DNA of 64,000 nt from assembly GCA_021613375.1 (NCBI GenBank), contig CM038703.1, positions 17,730,694 through 17,794,693 of the forward strand. The letters are read 5' to 3'. The stretch comes from Megaleporinus macrocephalus (taxonomy: Eukaryota > Chordata > Actinopteri > Characiformes > Anostomidae). Shown here one piece after another: positions 20,043-34,100 of the stretch. The stretch's first letter is position 1. The number at the start of each line of letters is the position of its first letter. The notes under the pieces are model-generated. The model ran no database searches. It was not told where the DNA came from and saw only the letters and a program-made list of their open reading frames with translations. Position numbers and translations under genes: made by a program.

Positions 20043-22660
20043 ACCTTTGCCACCTTGAGGTTTTGCTGGTAATGGGGTGTGGTGCATACTCAGATCTTTA
20101 TGCCCTTCTCCCTACTGCTGCTTCATTCAATTTGTCCCCACATGCCCTTCCTGCTCTTTTATAAAGGAGCCATGAAGACTGGAGGCTTGTTGGCACTTGT
20201 CACGTTTTTCTTTGTCAAGGTTGAACCATATCAGGGCACTTTGTGCACCTGTGCGGTGCAGTTGTACTGACACTCTCCAGGGTGGTAGCTGTTTAGCAGT
20301 GGTTATTAAGATGCACACTCTTACTAGGCAGGGCAGTTATGGATTTGTTGGGATTCAGTTTTGTAGACTAGCTGCTAATTTCTTTTAGGCGTACTCCAAC
20401 TTGGGTGTGTTTAGTCTGGCGTACAAACAGTGATCCTTTTTGTAATTAATGGATATTAAAGTTGTTGATGGTTCTGTTTCCCTCCCATTTCCTGTCTTCC
20501 GCCTCTTTTTCAAGTGAATTGTACATGAGCTTTTTCATTTGTGGTTAGATTTTTTGACCGTCATAGGTGGATTGGACAATTACTGGGTGTATGATTGGGC
20601 TATAGTTCTGCTGTGTACACCCGTAATCTTAACAATGCGCTGTTAAAGGGTTTACTGGTCATGCACTATATTTTTCTACCAGTTAAGAATCTTCACTCAT
20701 AATTCTTTATAGGACTAGGCTTAATTCTTGTCTTGGGAACCGACCCTTAATGATGAGAAATTACAAATCTGCAGCTGGTTTGTAATTGAGCTACAGAAAT
20801 GTATTAATATCTTTATGACAACGAGAACATTCTTCTCCTTATCAACAAAAATGGCCAGCTGTTTTAGTCTCTCAATCGAAATGCTAAAGATTAAGTTCAG
20901 AGTGACTGGTCCATGTGAACATGATTTCATCATGCAGTTCCTACAGATTTTAACATTTGAACTTTCATGCTGACAGTCTCCCAAAGCGATCAGTGAACTC
21001 TCATGTGCATGGTACCAGTTTGAGACTACTGGAAGTAACCTTTAGGAGATAGTAAATTGTGGCCATGGAGGGATTAACATGGTCAGCAGCAATTCTTAAA
21101 TACACTGTTGTATTCATAGTGTTTTATTGGTATTATTGGGCCCAAAGTGTGTCAAGGAAACATTCCCCACATCACTACACAACCTCCACCAGCCTGGACT
21201 GCAAAAGGCAGGTTGGATCCATGGATTCATGTTATTTTTGTGCCAAATTCTGACTTTACATCTGTGTGCCTCAGCAGAATTAGAGATTTATAAGACCAGG
21301 CTACTTTTTTCCAGTCCTCTGCTGTCCTGTATTGGTGTGTTGTTGCTAACTGCGGCTTCAGATTTCTGTTCTTGGCTGACTGAAGTAGAACCTGACATGG
21401 TCTTCTGCCGTTGTAGCCCATATTGCCTCAAGGTTTGAGGAGTTGTGCGTTGATCACCACAGTTGTACATTTGTCAATGAGTTTTCCCAGCTCTTACCCC
21501 TTGTGATGGGGGAAAAAAATTATCTGATCAAGCTAAATGCTAACTTGTCACCAGTAGCTTGCAGAATCAGCATTTCTTAGGTTCTAATGAGGTTCGAAAT
21601 GAGGCGATGTCTGTTTTTTGTCTGTCTCTATTTCTCTAGATTGCTGGTGTGCTCTTTACTGCATTTATTTTGGCAAACAAACAGCTTGTTGACTTGTTGA
21701 ATATTTGGATAAAATGAAAATTCTTGATACCTGTAGCCCTACAACTAATTATTTCCATAATACTGTGTATGGTCATTAAGGTCAGTCAAACCTGAAACTC
21801 AACCCAGCAAAACAGCACTGAGCTTTTCATATGCAGCCAGTGCTTTCAAAAAGACTGTTGTATGAACCCAGTGTATGTAGGAGCCCAAAATACACAGGAA
21901 AAACCTAAAAAAATATATAACCATGTGGCAGTATAGTAATTTTTTACCATACAGTAAATGTAACACATCCTGTCTGCCACCAGAATTTTTTTTGTGTTGA
22001 AAGCAGACATGCTGTTTTTGACTACTGCTGACGCAGAACAGTCATGCTGTCATTCCAAGAAAATATATTCTAAATTGTCAGCAGAAAGGGTGGTCATCTT
22101 GGGTGGTTACATAATAAGCTTATCATGCTTGAGTTTCTAGTCAGTAGTTATGAAAGAGCCATGCCGTGGAGCACATTTCATATATCAGTTATTAAGTATG
22201 TGCTTTGCTGATACCATTAGGTTGCTATTGTAATCATTTCAATTCAATGATATGGCCCTGTTGTAAAGTGCAGGGACAGGATAGCCTTACAGGTAATGTT
22301 AATAATGCTAAAACTAAAAGTCTTCTTACCTAAAATGTAAAAAATATATATGAGGAACCTGCAGCATACCTTTCATGTTAAGATATGGGGTCACAATACA
22401 TTAGCAAGTGGGGAAATCAAGGGTTTCAAATAAAAGCACAGCCACTTTAGTTTTCTGAAAGGAGATGATTTCTGCGGTAGACAGCGTGGTTATGACTCAA
22501 CAAGAAACATAAACTTGGCCGCTAATCTTTTTTTTTGCAATCATTTTTATTGTCAATGTACAAATTAAGGTAGGTTTTATGTAGGTGGAAAGATGTTAAT
22601 ACAGTAACTGGAAAGTTCTCTGAAAATGTAGGCTCCCTCTCCAGAGCTGTGCTTGGGAAG

Positions 22661-22990
22661 TGTGTGTGTGTGTGTGTGTATATACCGGCATAATAGAGTG
22701 TGTTGTGCTGTTACAAGTGGATCAGGCGCAGCAGTTTTTAACACCTCAGTGTGACTGCTGGACTACCAAAGGACTAAATGCAACAGATTGGCTTTCGTCT
22801 CTGAATTTACATCTTCAAGTTGAACCAGCAATGTAGGAATGTATAATAGAGTGGACAGTGAGTGTTTAAAAACTTCAGCAGCACTGCTGTGCCTGATCCA
22901 CTTGTACCATATCACACCAGCATCACAAAACAGTTCTTGTATAACGTATAACTACAAAGTGCATGGTGTGGAGTGCATCATTGACCTGCG
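22661..22990. mobile_element. (TG)n run and fragment of the palindromic 14.1-kb element family
   Basis: A TG run at 22661-22680 leads into 'gttgtgctgttacaagtgga' followed by 'tcaggcgcagcag'. An inverted partner follows, 'gcagcactgctgtgcctgat' then 'ccacttgtacc', near 22875-22910. These blocks match the centre of the element at 14060-14545. The arms enclose about 100 bp of unrelated sequence. Non-coding. Confidence 0.5.
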
Positions 22991-24338
22991 AGGTGAAGTT
23001 GTTATAGCCAGCACTCTTGCTCGCTTGCTACTCACTGAACCCATTCTACCCAAAACTTGGCTTCCTTTCAACACCAATCACTGAGTTGCCTCGATATTGG
23101 CAGGGCTCAGACCTGACGTGTTCTTTAGTATGGAAGAGGCTGCCGCGCGGCCTAGATCCTCTAACAGACCCTGCCTGTGTGCTGGCTTCCTGGGCCCCCG
23201 GTCAGAGTGAGGGCTGCTGGAGCTTTGTTCCGGCACTGATACAGTTGCCCCTCTCTTCCTCTTGTGTGCTGGGCATGAATAGGTGATTAAAGCAGCAGAT
23301 GTTTCATTAGGGCCTGGCTGTATTCATGTGTATGCAGACCTTGGTGGCGGGGGTGGGTGGGGGTTTGCAGAGGGGGGTGGGCAAGGAGGTTGCTCTGTAT
23401 GGGCGCTCGGCAGGGCTACAGGAGTCACATTTCAGTGACTTTTAATGAATTTATGGTGCATGCCAAGTTGTTTTGTTGGCAGTTACCCCATGTCTTCACC
23501 AGCTTATGGCTGTAGGCTCAGCAGGTCATTGCACATCATTATCAGCAGGGCCCTTGTTTGAAAAAGTAGTGTGGTCATAAAAAGATACAGTAGCCAGAAG
23601 TAGTTTGAATGTACCCGTTTCATGCCCAGTGTGTTAAACTGGTGTAATTTTAGCTTTGAGCAAAGCACACAAAATAGTTAATAGACAAAAGGTAAGATGC
23701 ATTCCTATAGATTTTCTTATTTTGTAATACTGTCATTTCACAGTTACCAATTTGTAACGTGGCGAGGTCCATACGTTGCTGTGTCAGGCGAAGACAATAC
23801 AGGAGTTGCTTTTGGGAAATGAAACATCTCTGCATATGCCGGCAGAGTGTTGTATTACCGTAACAGGAACCACGTCAGGCGTTGAGCCACACTATAGTTT
23901 TCTGCACATGTAAAGCGTGTGTGCTGGTAATGTTTCACTACCTGGATAGAAGCCTACTACACATTCTGTGTTTGGAAAGTGCACAGCTGTGACCTATTTC
24001 TCTTTATCTGACTTGGGGGGGTATCGTTTTAACAGCGAGAAGCTGCTGGTGCTGTCAGGAAATGTGCTCGCTAGACTTTGGCTGCATATGCAGCTTTGAC
24101 GCAAAGGGCAAGAGTTTCGCCCCAAGCTTAAAAGCATAACCCCATTCTGGCTGACGTTTATTTGCAGAACGAAGATGTGAAAAGAAGAGAATATTAAAAA
24201 AAAGGCTTCTGATCATTTCAGCTTTGTGGAATATTTATTTGAATGGTCTGTAGGGGTATCGCCTAACCAGATTAACTTTAAAACAATTTCTTTGGACTTC
24301 CTCAGCCTGTACTTAACTGCTTGGTTTTTGTGTTCCAG

Positions 24339-24604
24339 GTAATGGAGGAATTCGCCGTGCTGACTCCCTACACTGTGTGGAAATGGTTTTAACAGGCACC
24401 GAGTAACGGAGGGAATTGTTAAAGCAGGGAACACGCATTTGGACTTGCTAAACCTTTTTTGAAACCTGAACTTGGCTTTGAGAACTGAAGAACTCCCAAA
24501 CTTTTATTTTTGGTTTTAAGGAATAAAATCCAAAAAGTTCTTCTTTACTGAAACATCATAAGGACTTTTCTGAATTATCACCAGGATATTAACAAGACCC
24601 CACA
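24339..24604 (+). promoter_or_regulatory. epn2: epn2 5' leader in exon 2
   Basis: A leader of 266 bases lies between the inferred acceptor and the epsin ATG. The start context cacaATGc is only moderate. The leader contains one short upstream open frame close to the acceptor, annotated separately. Confidence 0.5.
24342..24392 (+). other. Upstream open reading frame in the epn2 leader (16 codons)
   Basis: ATG at 24342 opens a 16-residue frame, MEEFAVLTPYTVWKWF, ended by TAA at 24390-24392, 212 bases before the epsin start. The ATG context is gtaATGG, with G at +4. If the exon 1-exon 2 junction is right, scanning ribosomes meet this frame first. A repressive effect is inference only. Confidence 0.4.
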
Positions 24605-25199
24605 ATGCCGAGCTCTACTATCAGGAGGCAGATGAAAAATGTGGTCAATAACTATTCAGAGGCAGAGAAAAAGGTCAGAGAAGCGACCTCCAATGACCCA
24701 TGGGGCCCTTCTAGCTCGCTCATGTCAGAAATCTCCGACCTCACTTACAATGTGGTGGCCTTTTCTGAGATCATGAGCATGATCTGGAAAAGGCTGAACG
24801 ATCACGGCAAGAACTGGCGGCACGTGTACAAAGCCTTGACGCTGCTGGACTACCTGATCAAGACGGGCTCTGAGCGTGTGGCCCTTCAGTGCAAAGAGAA
24901 CATCTTTGCCATCCAGACTCTTAAAGATTTCCAGTACATTGACCGTGATGGCAAAGACCAGGGCATCAATGTGCGGGAGAAGTCCAAGCAACTGGTGGTG
25001 CTGCTGAAAGACGATGATCGGCTGAAGGGTGAGCGCTCTCAGGCCCTGAAGACCAAGGAGCGCATGGCTCAGGTGGCGACCAGTGTTGGAAGCAATCACC
25101 AGATTAACTTTGGCCGTGGCTCCAGCCAGCCTAACCTGTCCACCAGCTACTCTGAGGAGTATGGCAGGTCAGAGGGTTCGCCGGCATCATATCACGGAT
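24605..25199 (+). CDS. epn2: epn2 coding exon 1: ENTH domain
   Basis: Encodes residues 1-198, the whole ENTH domain and its linker (RGSSQPNLSTSYSEEYG, then SPASYHG). It ends in phase 1 at the donor gga t|gtaagt; the next exon supplies CC to make serine. Having ENTH in one exon here is a structural fact of this locus. Antisense open frames across this exon are shadows. Confidence 0.93.
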
Positions 25200-28100
25200 G
25201 TAAGTTTACCGACACTGTGTGTGCTGTGTAAGCATAATTACTTGTCTTGTGTAAGAGAGTTTAGAAATGTTTAGTTCTTAGGAATTTTACTCATATAGGG
25301 AAAGTAGTGACAAATTTGAGAGGATGTTGTGTGACCAAATAATATTGAGACACTGAGGAGGATTACTTCATGCCTTTGTAAAGGAGGATCATTGTTAGAT
25401 TTTGAGCCATGTATTAATTTTTCCACTACAAAAAGATGTCATGTAACGGCATAAACTATTTTATACAAAGCAATTTCAAAAGTGTTAGTTGTATAGCAAA
25501 TGCTAATTTTAACAGAAAGTGATTCAATTGATCATGACACAAAACCAAAATTTACTGTATAAACATGATGGATTTGTGTAAAAATCCACTCATTCCAAAT
25601 TTGAACTTCATACAGGCAACAGTCTGGGTCATCCTTTTCTCTGATGTCCAGAGAACTTATAAACACATCAGTCCATTTCTGATGCAGTAAAAATTTTTTA
25701 AGTACTAGTTTTATTGAAGTACTTGTCAAGATTTATATATCACTGTCTTCTGGTTTTGTCCTGACCTTGTTTGAATTGGGTCCTTTCAAGTAGCTTTGTC
25801 TGTCTTTAGGACTGAGTATGGAAATTGAAAAAAACTGGCACTAACTTCAATGTCATTCATTTCACACGGAATTAGTGAGAAATTAAATAGTTTAAATAGT
25901 TTTAATTCCATATTAATCGTTCCAATAATACTTTAAAGAAAGGAAAGTCTCATTAAACAACTTCAAGTCATGATATAGCTGTTGGCAATAGTTGCAAAAC
26001 ATTTTGCGATCTGCATTTTGAACTGTTCTTAAGTAGATCTAGTTGGCATCTAACAGAACAGAATACAGAAATCTTAACTGAAATGTGTGAATTAGTTTCA
26101 CTTTTATAGGTGTCTGCCTTCTTTAAAGAGTTGGGAACCTGGTCTTGTATGACAGGAATGAACTGCTTGAGGGTTAGGACTGAGAAAAAAAATATTGGTG
26201 TATTTAGGCCGAATGACGATAAACAATGTGTATGTCTCTGTATTTTTACAAAGTGTGTCAAAGTGCGAGCACTTTCGTTAGAACAGACATTGACAGTTTC
26301 TTCAGCATGTAGATATTAAATTATAGAATATAAGAAGTTGTGACGGTGCACCTGATATCAACTTTCTAAAGCCTTCTTTTTCCGTTGTTGCTACAGGGAC
26401 AATATTTTTATGGTGGTAGACCACCGCTCTTTCTTTACATAAGCCACACCACCACTCTACCCTCTCTTCTTGTCATATAAAATATTACAGTGATGGTAGT
26501 AAATAATAACAGATCGTGCTGAATGTGTGGCAGTTTATTAGGAGGAATAATGTTAGTGTGGCTAACAGCTGCAAATACTGCTGCTAAAGCATTAGAAAAC
26601 TGAGGCGCAGCGACGCTCTGATATACAGCATTTTCTGTCACAGTATCCTAAACCTCCGGTTTATCTCTAGTAAAGGTTAGCTTCTGTAATATGAATTTGA
26701 AGTGTTTAGGTTTATAAATATGAACCCCCCCCCCATTGTGCAGGAGAACTTGGTGAGCGAGGGTGGGGAGGGGCTGGATTTGTGCGCACAGGGAGGGGGC
26801 AGGGTTACGTAGAGAATTCCAGAGAGACTATATACACTGGAGAGTTTAATAGAGGAAACTTGTGTTTTTTAACACAAGATGTTATCGATTGTATATCTCG
26901 TCCAAAAATATATATCGATGTGCCTAAAAATCAGTGCTGCCCAGCCTTATTGAGGGTGTTGCCTGGATAACTGCAATGTTCAGATTTCTCTATAAGGTCT
27001 TAGCATATTGCGGATTAGTGGAATATACGCAAAGTGTGTGCATCAAACATTGTCAGGTTGTTAATTCATCACAGTCTGTCGCTTGTGTGGTTTGTGGCAC
27101 TCCGTAGCACACATTTGTCTATTTACAAAGAAAACAGCATGTTGCATAGCTAAAAATAGTAGTATTCATTATAAAGCCATTAATTGGTGTCCACACAGCC
27201 AGCATCATCTTCTAATATTTTATTCACTCCACTCAGATGTTTTTTGTAACAATATATGTATACAGATCAGATCATTAATCATTTCATTAACGTAGGTGGA
27301 AAATGCCAGCTATTGTAGCTGCTACAGAGATGCTGAGCCCAGCAGCGGCCCATGGAGTGGCCCTAGCTCTGGATTAGTGTGCTCTCCACTGGTAGTGCCC
27401 TCTTCAAGGAGTTCATGCTTGGAGTTCTGACTCTGTGGAGTAATCCTTTAAGCTGCAAGCTGGGAAACTGCATGTCTGCTGTTGCTCTTCAGGGGGCGTC
27501 TCTTGGGCTACGCCCCCGTGCTCAGTGCCGGGTGGATGTCTTGCTGTTCTGAGCCACTGTGTGCTTCCCTTTTCCCTCCTCTTTGCCTCGTGCCGCTTGC
27601 AGGAAGCCAGAATTCCTGAACTCCCAGAGGTCTGCTGCTCATCTCTGAGTGTCTGTACTGTGTGGAGGAAGTAGGATCCAGCTCTCTCCTCCCCCTCCCA
27701 CACATGACTGAAGAATTTTATAATCTACCCCAGGGAAGACAGCCTCACAAGAGTTTAGTCAAACTCCAGTATCGGGCCAGATGATGTAACTTGAATGTTG
27801 CTAGGAGTGTTTATGTTCAGAGCTATTGAAGCATTAGTGGATTTTAGCTTGGAGAAACCAGAGATCTCTGAACTTTAAGAGCTTATGGTTTGCTGGTGAT
27901 GTATGTTGCTGCCAGTTTAGAGGGGGCTAGGTCAGCTTTTGGGGTGTTTCGCTTGGTGTGATTTTTATAAAGGGCTGGGGGGTCTTAAACGGAAGTGCAA
28001 GCAGCTGAGTCATTGACAAAAGGGGGAGAATGGGCCATTGCAAGAAAAGCTGGGCTGTTAACAGAGGAATGTTTTACATTCCTGTGGAAGCTTCCTGGTA

Positions 28101-31100
28101 TTGTCTTTCCAGAGATTGTTAATGGGCTTTCAGCTAAGTGTAATTCACACTTCAAGTTGTTTTTGATTAGGAACATTTAGCACACAAGCTTTATATGGAA
28201 AACAGCAGCCAAGTGTAACTTGTTTTCAGAGCTTTCTTAATCATGTTGTAGTGTTTCTTTTGGTTCAGGTTCTAGTGAGATACAAAAGAACATATGGTGA
28301 TACAATGGCTACATAATAAAAGGGATTATAAAATAGGATAAGCTGGATTTATTATTTCATGATGTTTGGGTGTTTTTTTTTATATGTGGGCGAGTTCATG
28401 AAGAGGTTGGTGTAATCTGTTGTCCATTGACCATATAAGGTCGTCCTATGTGAAATGTTGACGAGAATACCCAGTGATCTGCTATAATAAGAAGTACAGC
28501 TATCGTTTAGGTTTTCATCCATCATCACAAGCTTCATTTTGGTGACAGTATGAATACAAAGTGGCCGCACTTCTAAACTTGGTCACAAGCCACAGTGCTT
28601 ACTTTGACGTGTGTCTAATTTTATTTACTGTGTTATCTAGTGGAATGCATGGCCGTGTAATGGAACAGCTGGTGAAAAGCCTAGCGCGACGTTCCCAACT
28701 CTCATGTCTTTGATTTGCTGTCAAGTCATTTTAAGATGTCAAAACATGCGGTTTTCTCTTCATACATTTTCCCCTGTTCTTTAGTCTTAATTTAGAGCAC
28801 ATTTCAATATGAATCGTTCTGCCCTCATAATAATCTTCCTGATTCATATCAGAGCTCATAGACATGCATCACTATCTCCCCCAACATGATAATGTTCTTC
28901 TATACGGGCCGGAAACCCCCTCACAGTCTGCGCCATTTAAAAGAAACAACAGTTGTGTTGGAGCGTTCTGGGGTACTGGTAGGTGCATAAACGCAAAGGA
29001 AATATTTAAAGTCACACTGAAAGTGAAATATCAAGTTACTTAATCTTTTTCTGTTTTTTTGTGACTGTAGTAGCTGGTAAGGCTCAGTAGTAGAAGGTTT
29101 CACAGCTAGGCCTGTGTTTTTAAATAGAGACTGCTTCATCCAGCAAGGCCATCGCAAATTAACTTCTTCCTGACTATTCCCATTCAGCTGTTTGTCATTT
29201 TCAGCGAGTGGCAACATCTTGATCCCATATGAAGCTTTGAAACAACCTTGTAGAGATGAAAGTGGCCTGTGTTTTGTATTCACTAGCACAAGTTCAGAGC
29301 ACCGCTTTTGCATTTGAATTGTATTTATTTATTTGACCTCCTCCAGTCAAACGCTAATTATCCTATTCTGAAGAGTCTATGATGTAATGGGCTCTGAGTT
29401 TTCCGTAAAGTGTGTTTGTGGTGGTAATAGCTGCTGGAGTCCTCTTCATTACATCTGTCGTGCTGGCACATCCATAAAGTCGTGGGAACAAGTTAAATGT
29501 AGCCCTTGCTTTTCAGATCAGATGAGGGTCTCCTCGGCTGTAGTGTAGAAATGCAAGCCTGCTTAGCAGACTCCTCTCAGTTCTTGTGTGAGTCATATTT
29601 CCACTGTGCCCCAGTAAGGGCGGAGCAGGGAGACACTTGTGGCGTAATATGTGATGTTGCAATACTCCACGCCCGTCTTCTTCCCCTACTGCCCTCACCC
29701 CTGCCCCTGCTCCCACGCAAATGGGCCCTTTGCTAGTAGTTTCCCATCAGCCCTGTTCCCTGTGGGTTTGAAACCAGGAAACTGTGCCCAGCTGTCTCAG
29801 CACTCAGTGTCTCTCTCTTTCTATCTTTGGCTGATTCTCAGTTGACTCCCTCTGTAGTTCACTTGGTGAGTCTCAAACAGAACATAATGTGTCTGAGTGC
29901 CCGGTCACGCTTGAGTTTGCCAGCGAAATTGTGGGAGCGAAATTACCTTCATTTGAATGGAACTTGGATTGAAGAGGAAATAGAGACTGCATCATATAGT
30001 CAGACAGCTATATCAGCTCCTTACTACGCAAGTCACCCACTGCTGCCAAACATGCTGTGTTTTTTGTTGCAGTTCTGTGTTGACTATACTGTAACTATAC
30101 TGCGCAAGTAGCTAGTTTTAGTTGAGTAGGCCAGCATGCTCACTGTGACGTTGGTTAACAGCAGATGCACACAAGTCACCCCACTGTTACCACCCACATT
30201 AGTAGGGCTATATTTGAGATTCAGCCTCTGTGTCTTTTAACCTTTTTCTTTTCTCTCTCTCTCTGGTTGATGGGGAAGAAATGGATGAGAAGTGTACTGA
30301 TAGGCAGAGCTTTTATGGATTGGTGGCTCCCAGTCCATCGATCACTGCTGCTTTGCTCCCAGACAGCTCAGAATAATGAGCAAGCTTTAAATGGAAGGCA
30401 CATTACCACAAATATTTCCCCTGACCTGCGGTGGCCTGAAACAGCTCTATAAATAATCAGAATCATTTTGCTTTTGTTGGGGATGAAACCATTTGCATCA
30501 GATCATAGATCTACTACCGTACCTTTGCAAGACCTAGTTCTGTCAATTTTCATTTGCCGTTCCTCAGTGATCTGAACACACACGACTTCATAGTGAACTA
30601 GAAAAGGCACATCTGCAGCAAAGGTTTCTTAGTTGTTATGAGTCTGACTGTGCTCTGAGCTGGCATGGCTCTGCTGCTCATGCTTTGAGGCTTCTGTTTA
30701 TTTCAAGGCCAAGCACATGGCCAACCTTAATCCAATAAGTGCACAGGGAAGTGGTCGCCACTAGTTTAACCACAAACCTATAATAAGTACTTGCGGCATG
30801 GGCTGACTGATCCAGCATGCGGCAGACGGATGTTCTTCTCCAGGTTGGCCTAGCATGGGTCCACGACTGGCCATTGCCTCAGCTTATGCTGATCCAGACG
30901 GGCTATTGGGCAGTCCATGTCCTGACTGACTCCATCCATGTGTTCCAGTATACAGAGGATTAGACTGCCCTGGCAAGCCCTTTATTTATTTTGTCTTTCC
31001 TTCTCATGGCTGTGTTTATAGTTATCACTTATGAAGTCATCCTGATCTGGAGCTTTGGTTATTTGTTTTTAAGTTTTGTGGGGTCAGAAGTCTTATTTTG

Positions 31101-34100
31101 CCTCAGGGAGTTTATGATTTTGGGCCATTATTCTGTGCTTCAGCTGTGCTTTGTTATGCTTTATTTTTAATCCATCATAAAAACAGAAAAGCAGATGGAA
31201 GACTTGTGTTTACTGATAACATGTCATTTCAGGTAATTGTAGATCCACCAAGCATTCCAAGCATCTAGGCTTTTGTATGTGACTTTGAATTCCTCCACCT
31301 AGAATCTTCTACATGTGAGCAGTGAACAATAACGTAAAACTTGTTACACCCTTCCACCTTGTTTCACGTCATTCCTTCTTATGAAGCGTGCCTCTCTCGT
31401 CACAGGTGATGTGGGCTACAGAGGGTTGTTCCTGGTATGCTGTTGATATTAATGAATGTATGCATTTGTTTTTCCTTTTTTTTTCAGCCACGTCTCCCAA
31501 TGCGTCATCAGAGCTGGAGCAGGCCCGGCCGCAGACGAGCGGAGAGGAGGAGTTACAGCTGCAGTTGGCGCTGGCTATGAGCAGGGAAGCAGCAGAGCAG
31601 GTGTGTTATATGTTAAATCATCTAAAAGCAAAGCTGCTCAATTATAAATGTCCTATACATTAGGGGTGTGCCATATCGTATCGTACACAATAATATCGCC
31701 AACATTTTTAAATATCGTGAACAATATTATACCCTGAAATATCGTGCCATATCACCCATCCCTAATTATCACATCAGGGTTCTACTTTTTTACTGTTTTT
31801 AGCGAAAGAAAAAAAAGTAGTATATCTACTAGAGATATATCTCTCCAGTATCATTCATTTTACTTCAGTCCTGGATATATAGAGATATTTGGAGTGCATT
31901 ATTTAGTATCGTGACATTCTGGATCATTGACTTCTGTTACAATCTGATGAATTCTTGTGTTTTTTAATATCTCAGTTAGGGGTGTGCCATGTCATATCGT
32001 ATGCAATAATAAAAAATGAAATTATTTTGTTGCAGTAGTGTATTCTTGAAATATTTTTTTTAATTCAATGTTTTGTCATCGCAAAAATACCATGAAATAT
32101 CGTGATATTATTGTAGGGCCATACATTAAAGTGTTTGCCCTGCTCCCAACACATCTGATCCAATTAATATGCTAATTGAAATATGTGACATACTTGGCAA
32201 AATAACTGATTCTGATGAGTCTGTTTAGGCAGGAGACCACAAAAAATGTGCAGGGTGAGGGGTCCCTGAGGAAAACATGCATCATTAAGCTTCTTTAATT
32301 GGATTAAGTGCAGTCCAGTTCGTGAAACCTTAAGTAAAATCCATTTTGACTTGCAGGTTCTGATGTACTGTATTTTCCCACTCAACAGATAATAAATAAA
32401 TATTTTGATATGTTGTGTATAATCATTTCCTGTCATGTAGTGATAGTGTACTTTTGCTATAATGTAGAGTTTATGGTAGGTTTAGGGCTAGGGTGACGTT
32501 AGTTTTTCTTTATTAAAGATTAAATATTGAGAATTCAGTACAGAAAAAGTGATCATTTAAATATGAAATGTTACCAAAAATCACCCATTATCTTCAGAGG
32601 CCCTTATTTTGTTATTCTTGGGTCCAGCCATCTGTAGGAGCAGTCAAGATACAGTGAGAAGGCGGCTAATTTGCCTATAAATTTATGTAGACACTGCATA
32701 CATTATGATGTCAACGTCTGCTGCAGTAGGCGTATTGCATAGATCAGAGATTGAATTACATTGATGTTGGAGTGGGCAAGTTTGCACGGCCACGTTTTCT
32801 GTTGCTACAGCTCAGGCATTCCCCCTGGGGTACATATATCTTAGTGCAAAGAATTACATATAAATTGGCTTTTTTATGCACATTGTTGGCAGCTTATTAC
32901 TAGTCATTTAGTAATTCAGCGCTTCGGCCGATTCTGCAGGTTTGTTTATATGTGTGCTCTGTGTAGTAACACAAGAAACTTGAAGAAAATGCTTTGAAGT
33001 AAGCTGTCCTGGGTCTAAAAGACAAACCACTGCACTGAAATATGCATTGCATTCTGCGAGTCGGTATTTAAACCTTGAGCGTTTGAAAGCAAATGAAAAA
33101 TGTGACCTCCCCCCGTCCGTGTGCCTTCTCCTTCCCCTGATTACAGATTACACAGATCCGCCGAGCTGACTTTTCTTCCGGTGGAAGCCAGCCAGCATGG
33201 GGATATTGTTCAGTTTAGGATACAAATTAGTGTGGAGGCATTGCAACCGCATGTCTCGCTGGGATTTGAAACTGTGATTACACATGTTATAGAAGTTGTA
33301 ACGCAGGGCCAGGCGCTGGGATGTGGAAGTGAACTGTGCCTTATAGGCCAAAAGGCACTTAAAGGCTCGTCTGTAGTTAGCACTGTGTAGGAAGTGTGCC
33401 TGTGCTTGGACATCTGGGATGAATTTCCAAACGAAAATAAGAGGCAGGCCTGCTGGTGGCAGGAGGTGTGCTGTAGGAGGTTCCTGTGAGTGATCGGGGT
33501 TGTGCTCCCACGGGACCTCGAAACAGTTGTGCTGTGCCTGAGAGTACACAGCCTCCGCTCTGCACCATCCCCTCAGCAACAGACGCTCACACTCATCTCT
33601 TCATGGGTGCTAATTAAAAAGTCTTTGGATCATTTTGTATCAGTTATGTACAGTTTTTCTTGTAAATTGCTGTCTGGCCCATATTAGAGATGGGCATGGT
33701 TAAATGAGTATACAGATATCTGAGCTCTTAATATTTGTGTAGTTTGGAATTAGAAAAAGGAATAAGTCATGCAAGTATTCAGATAGCAAAGCCTGTATAG
33801 TGGAGTGCAGCTTCCTTGAGCCAGGCTTTTTGTCAGTCTTCCTCATACCATACAACTCGTTCAAGGCTATCACATGGGCAGCTAGCACCTTAAATGTGGC
33901 AATAATTCCCCATACTCAGCTAGGAATAGCACCATGTTGCTCAGGCTTGGAGCTTCCTGGAAACTGTAATGGTCATGGATATGGCTCACCAAGTGATTTA
34001 CTGCTACCAAGTTAAGTTGAAGACTAGATTACAGACTGTGCTCTATTCCTCCCCATTAAGAGACTGTCTGATCACTTAGCAAGATCTTCCTTCCTTTGTT

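Larger units (their letters stand above)
18350..24338 (+). other. epn2: epn2 intron 1
   Basis: Inferred intron of about 6 kb from the gtaagt donor after 18349 to the tttttgtgttccag acceptor ending at 24338. It holds an (ATT)n microsatellite at 19969-20042, a (TG)n run at 22661-22680 and a MITE-like fragment at about 22680-22990. Short open frames on both strands resemble no family. Confidence 0.5.

Noticed and set aside
24725..25099. 124-codon minus-strand frame
   Set aside because: It is an antisense shadow of the epn2 ENTH exon.
25083..25274. 63-codon plus-strand frame at the end of the ENTH exon
   Set aside because: Alternative-frame shadow of the epn2 linker that runs into the intron; no homology seen.
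28921..29313. 130-codon minus-strand frame in an epn2 intron
   Set aside because: No domain recognised, no flanking exons on that strand, and composition is compatible with chance.
33148..33579. 143-codon minus-strand frame in an epn2 intron
   Set aside because: No recognisable domain or splice context, and overlapping frames on both strands point to a local GC effect.
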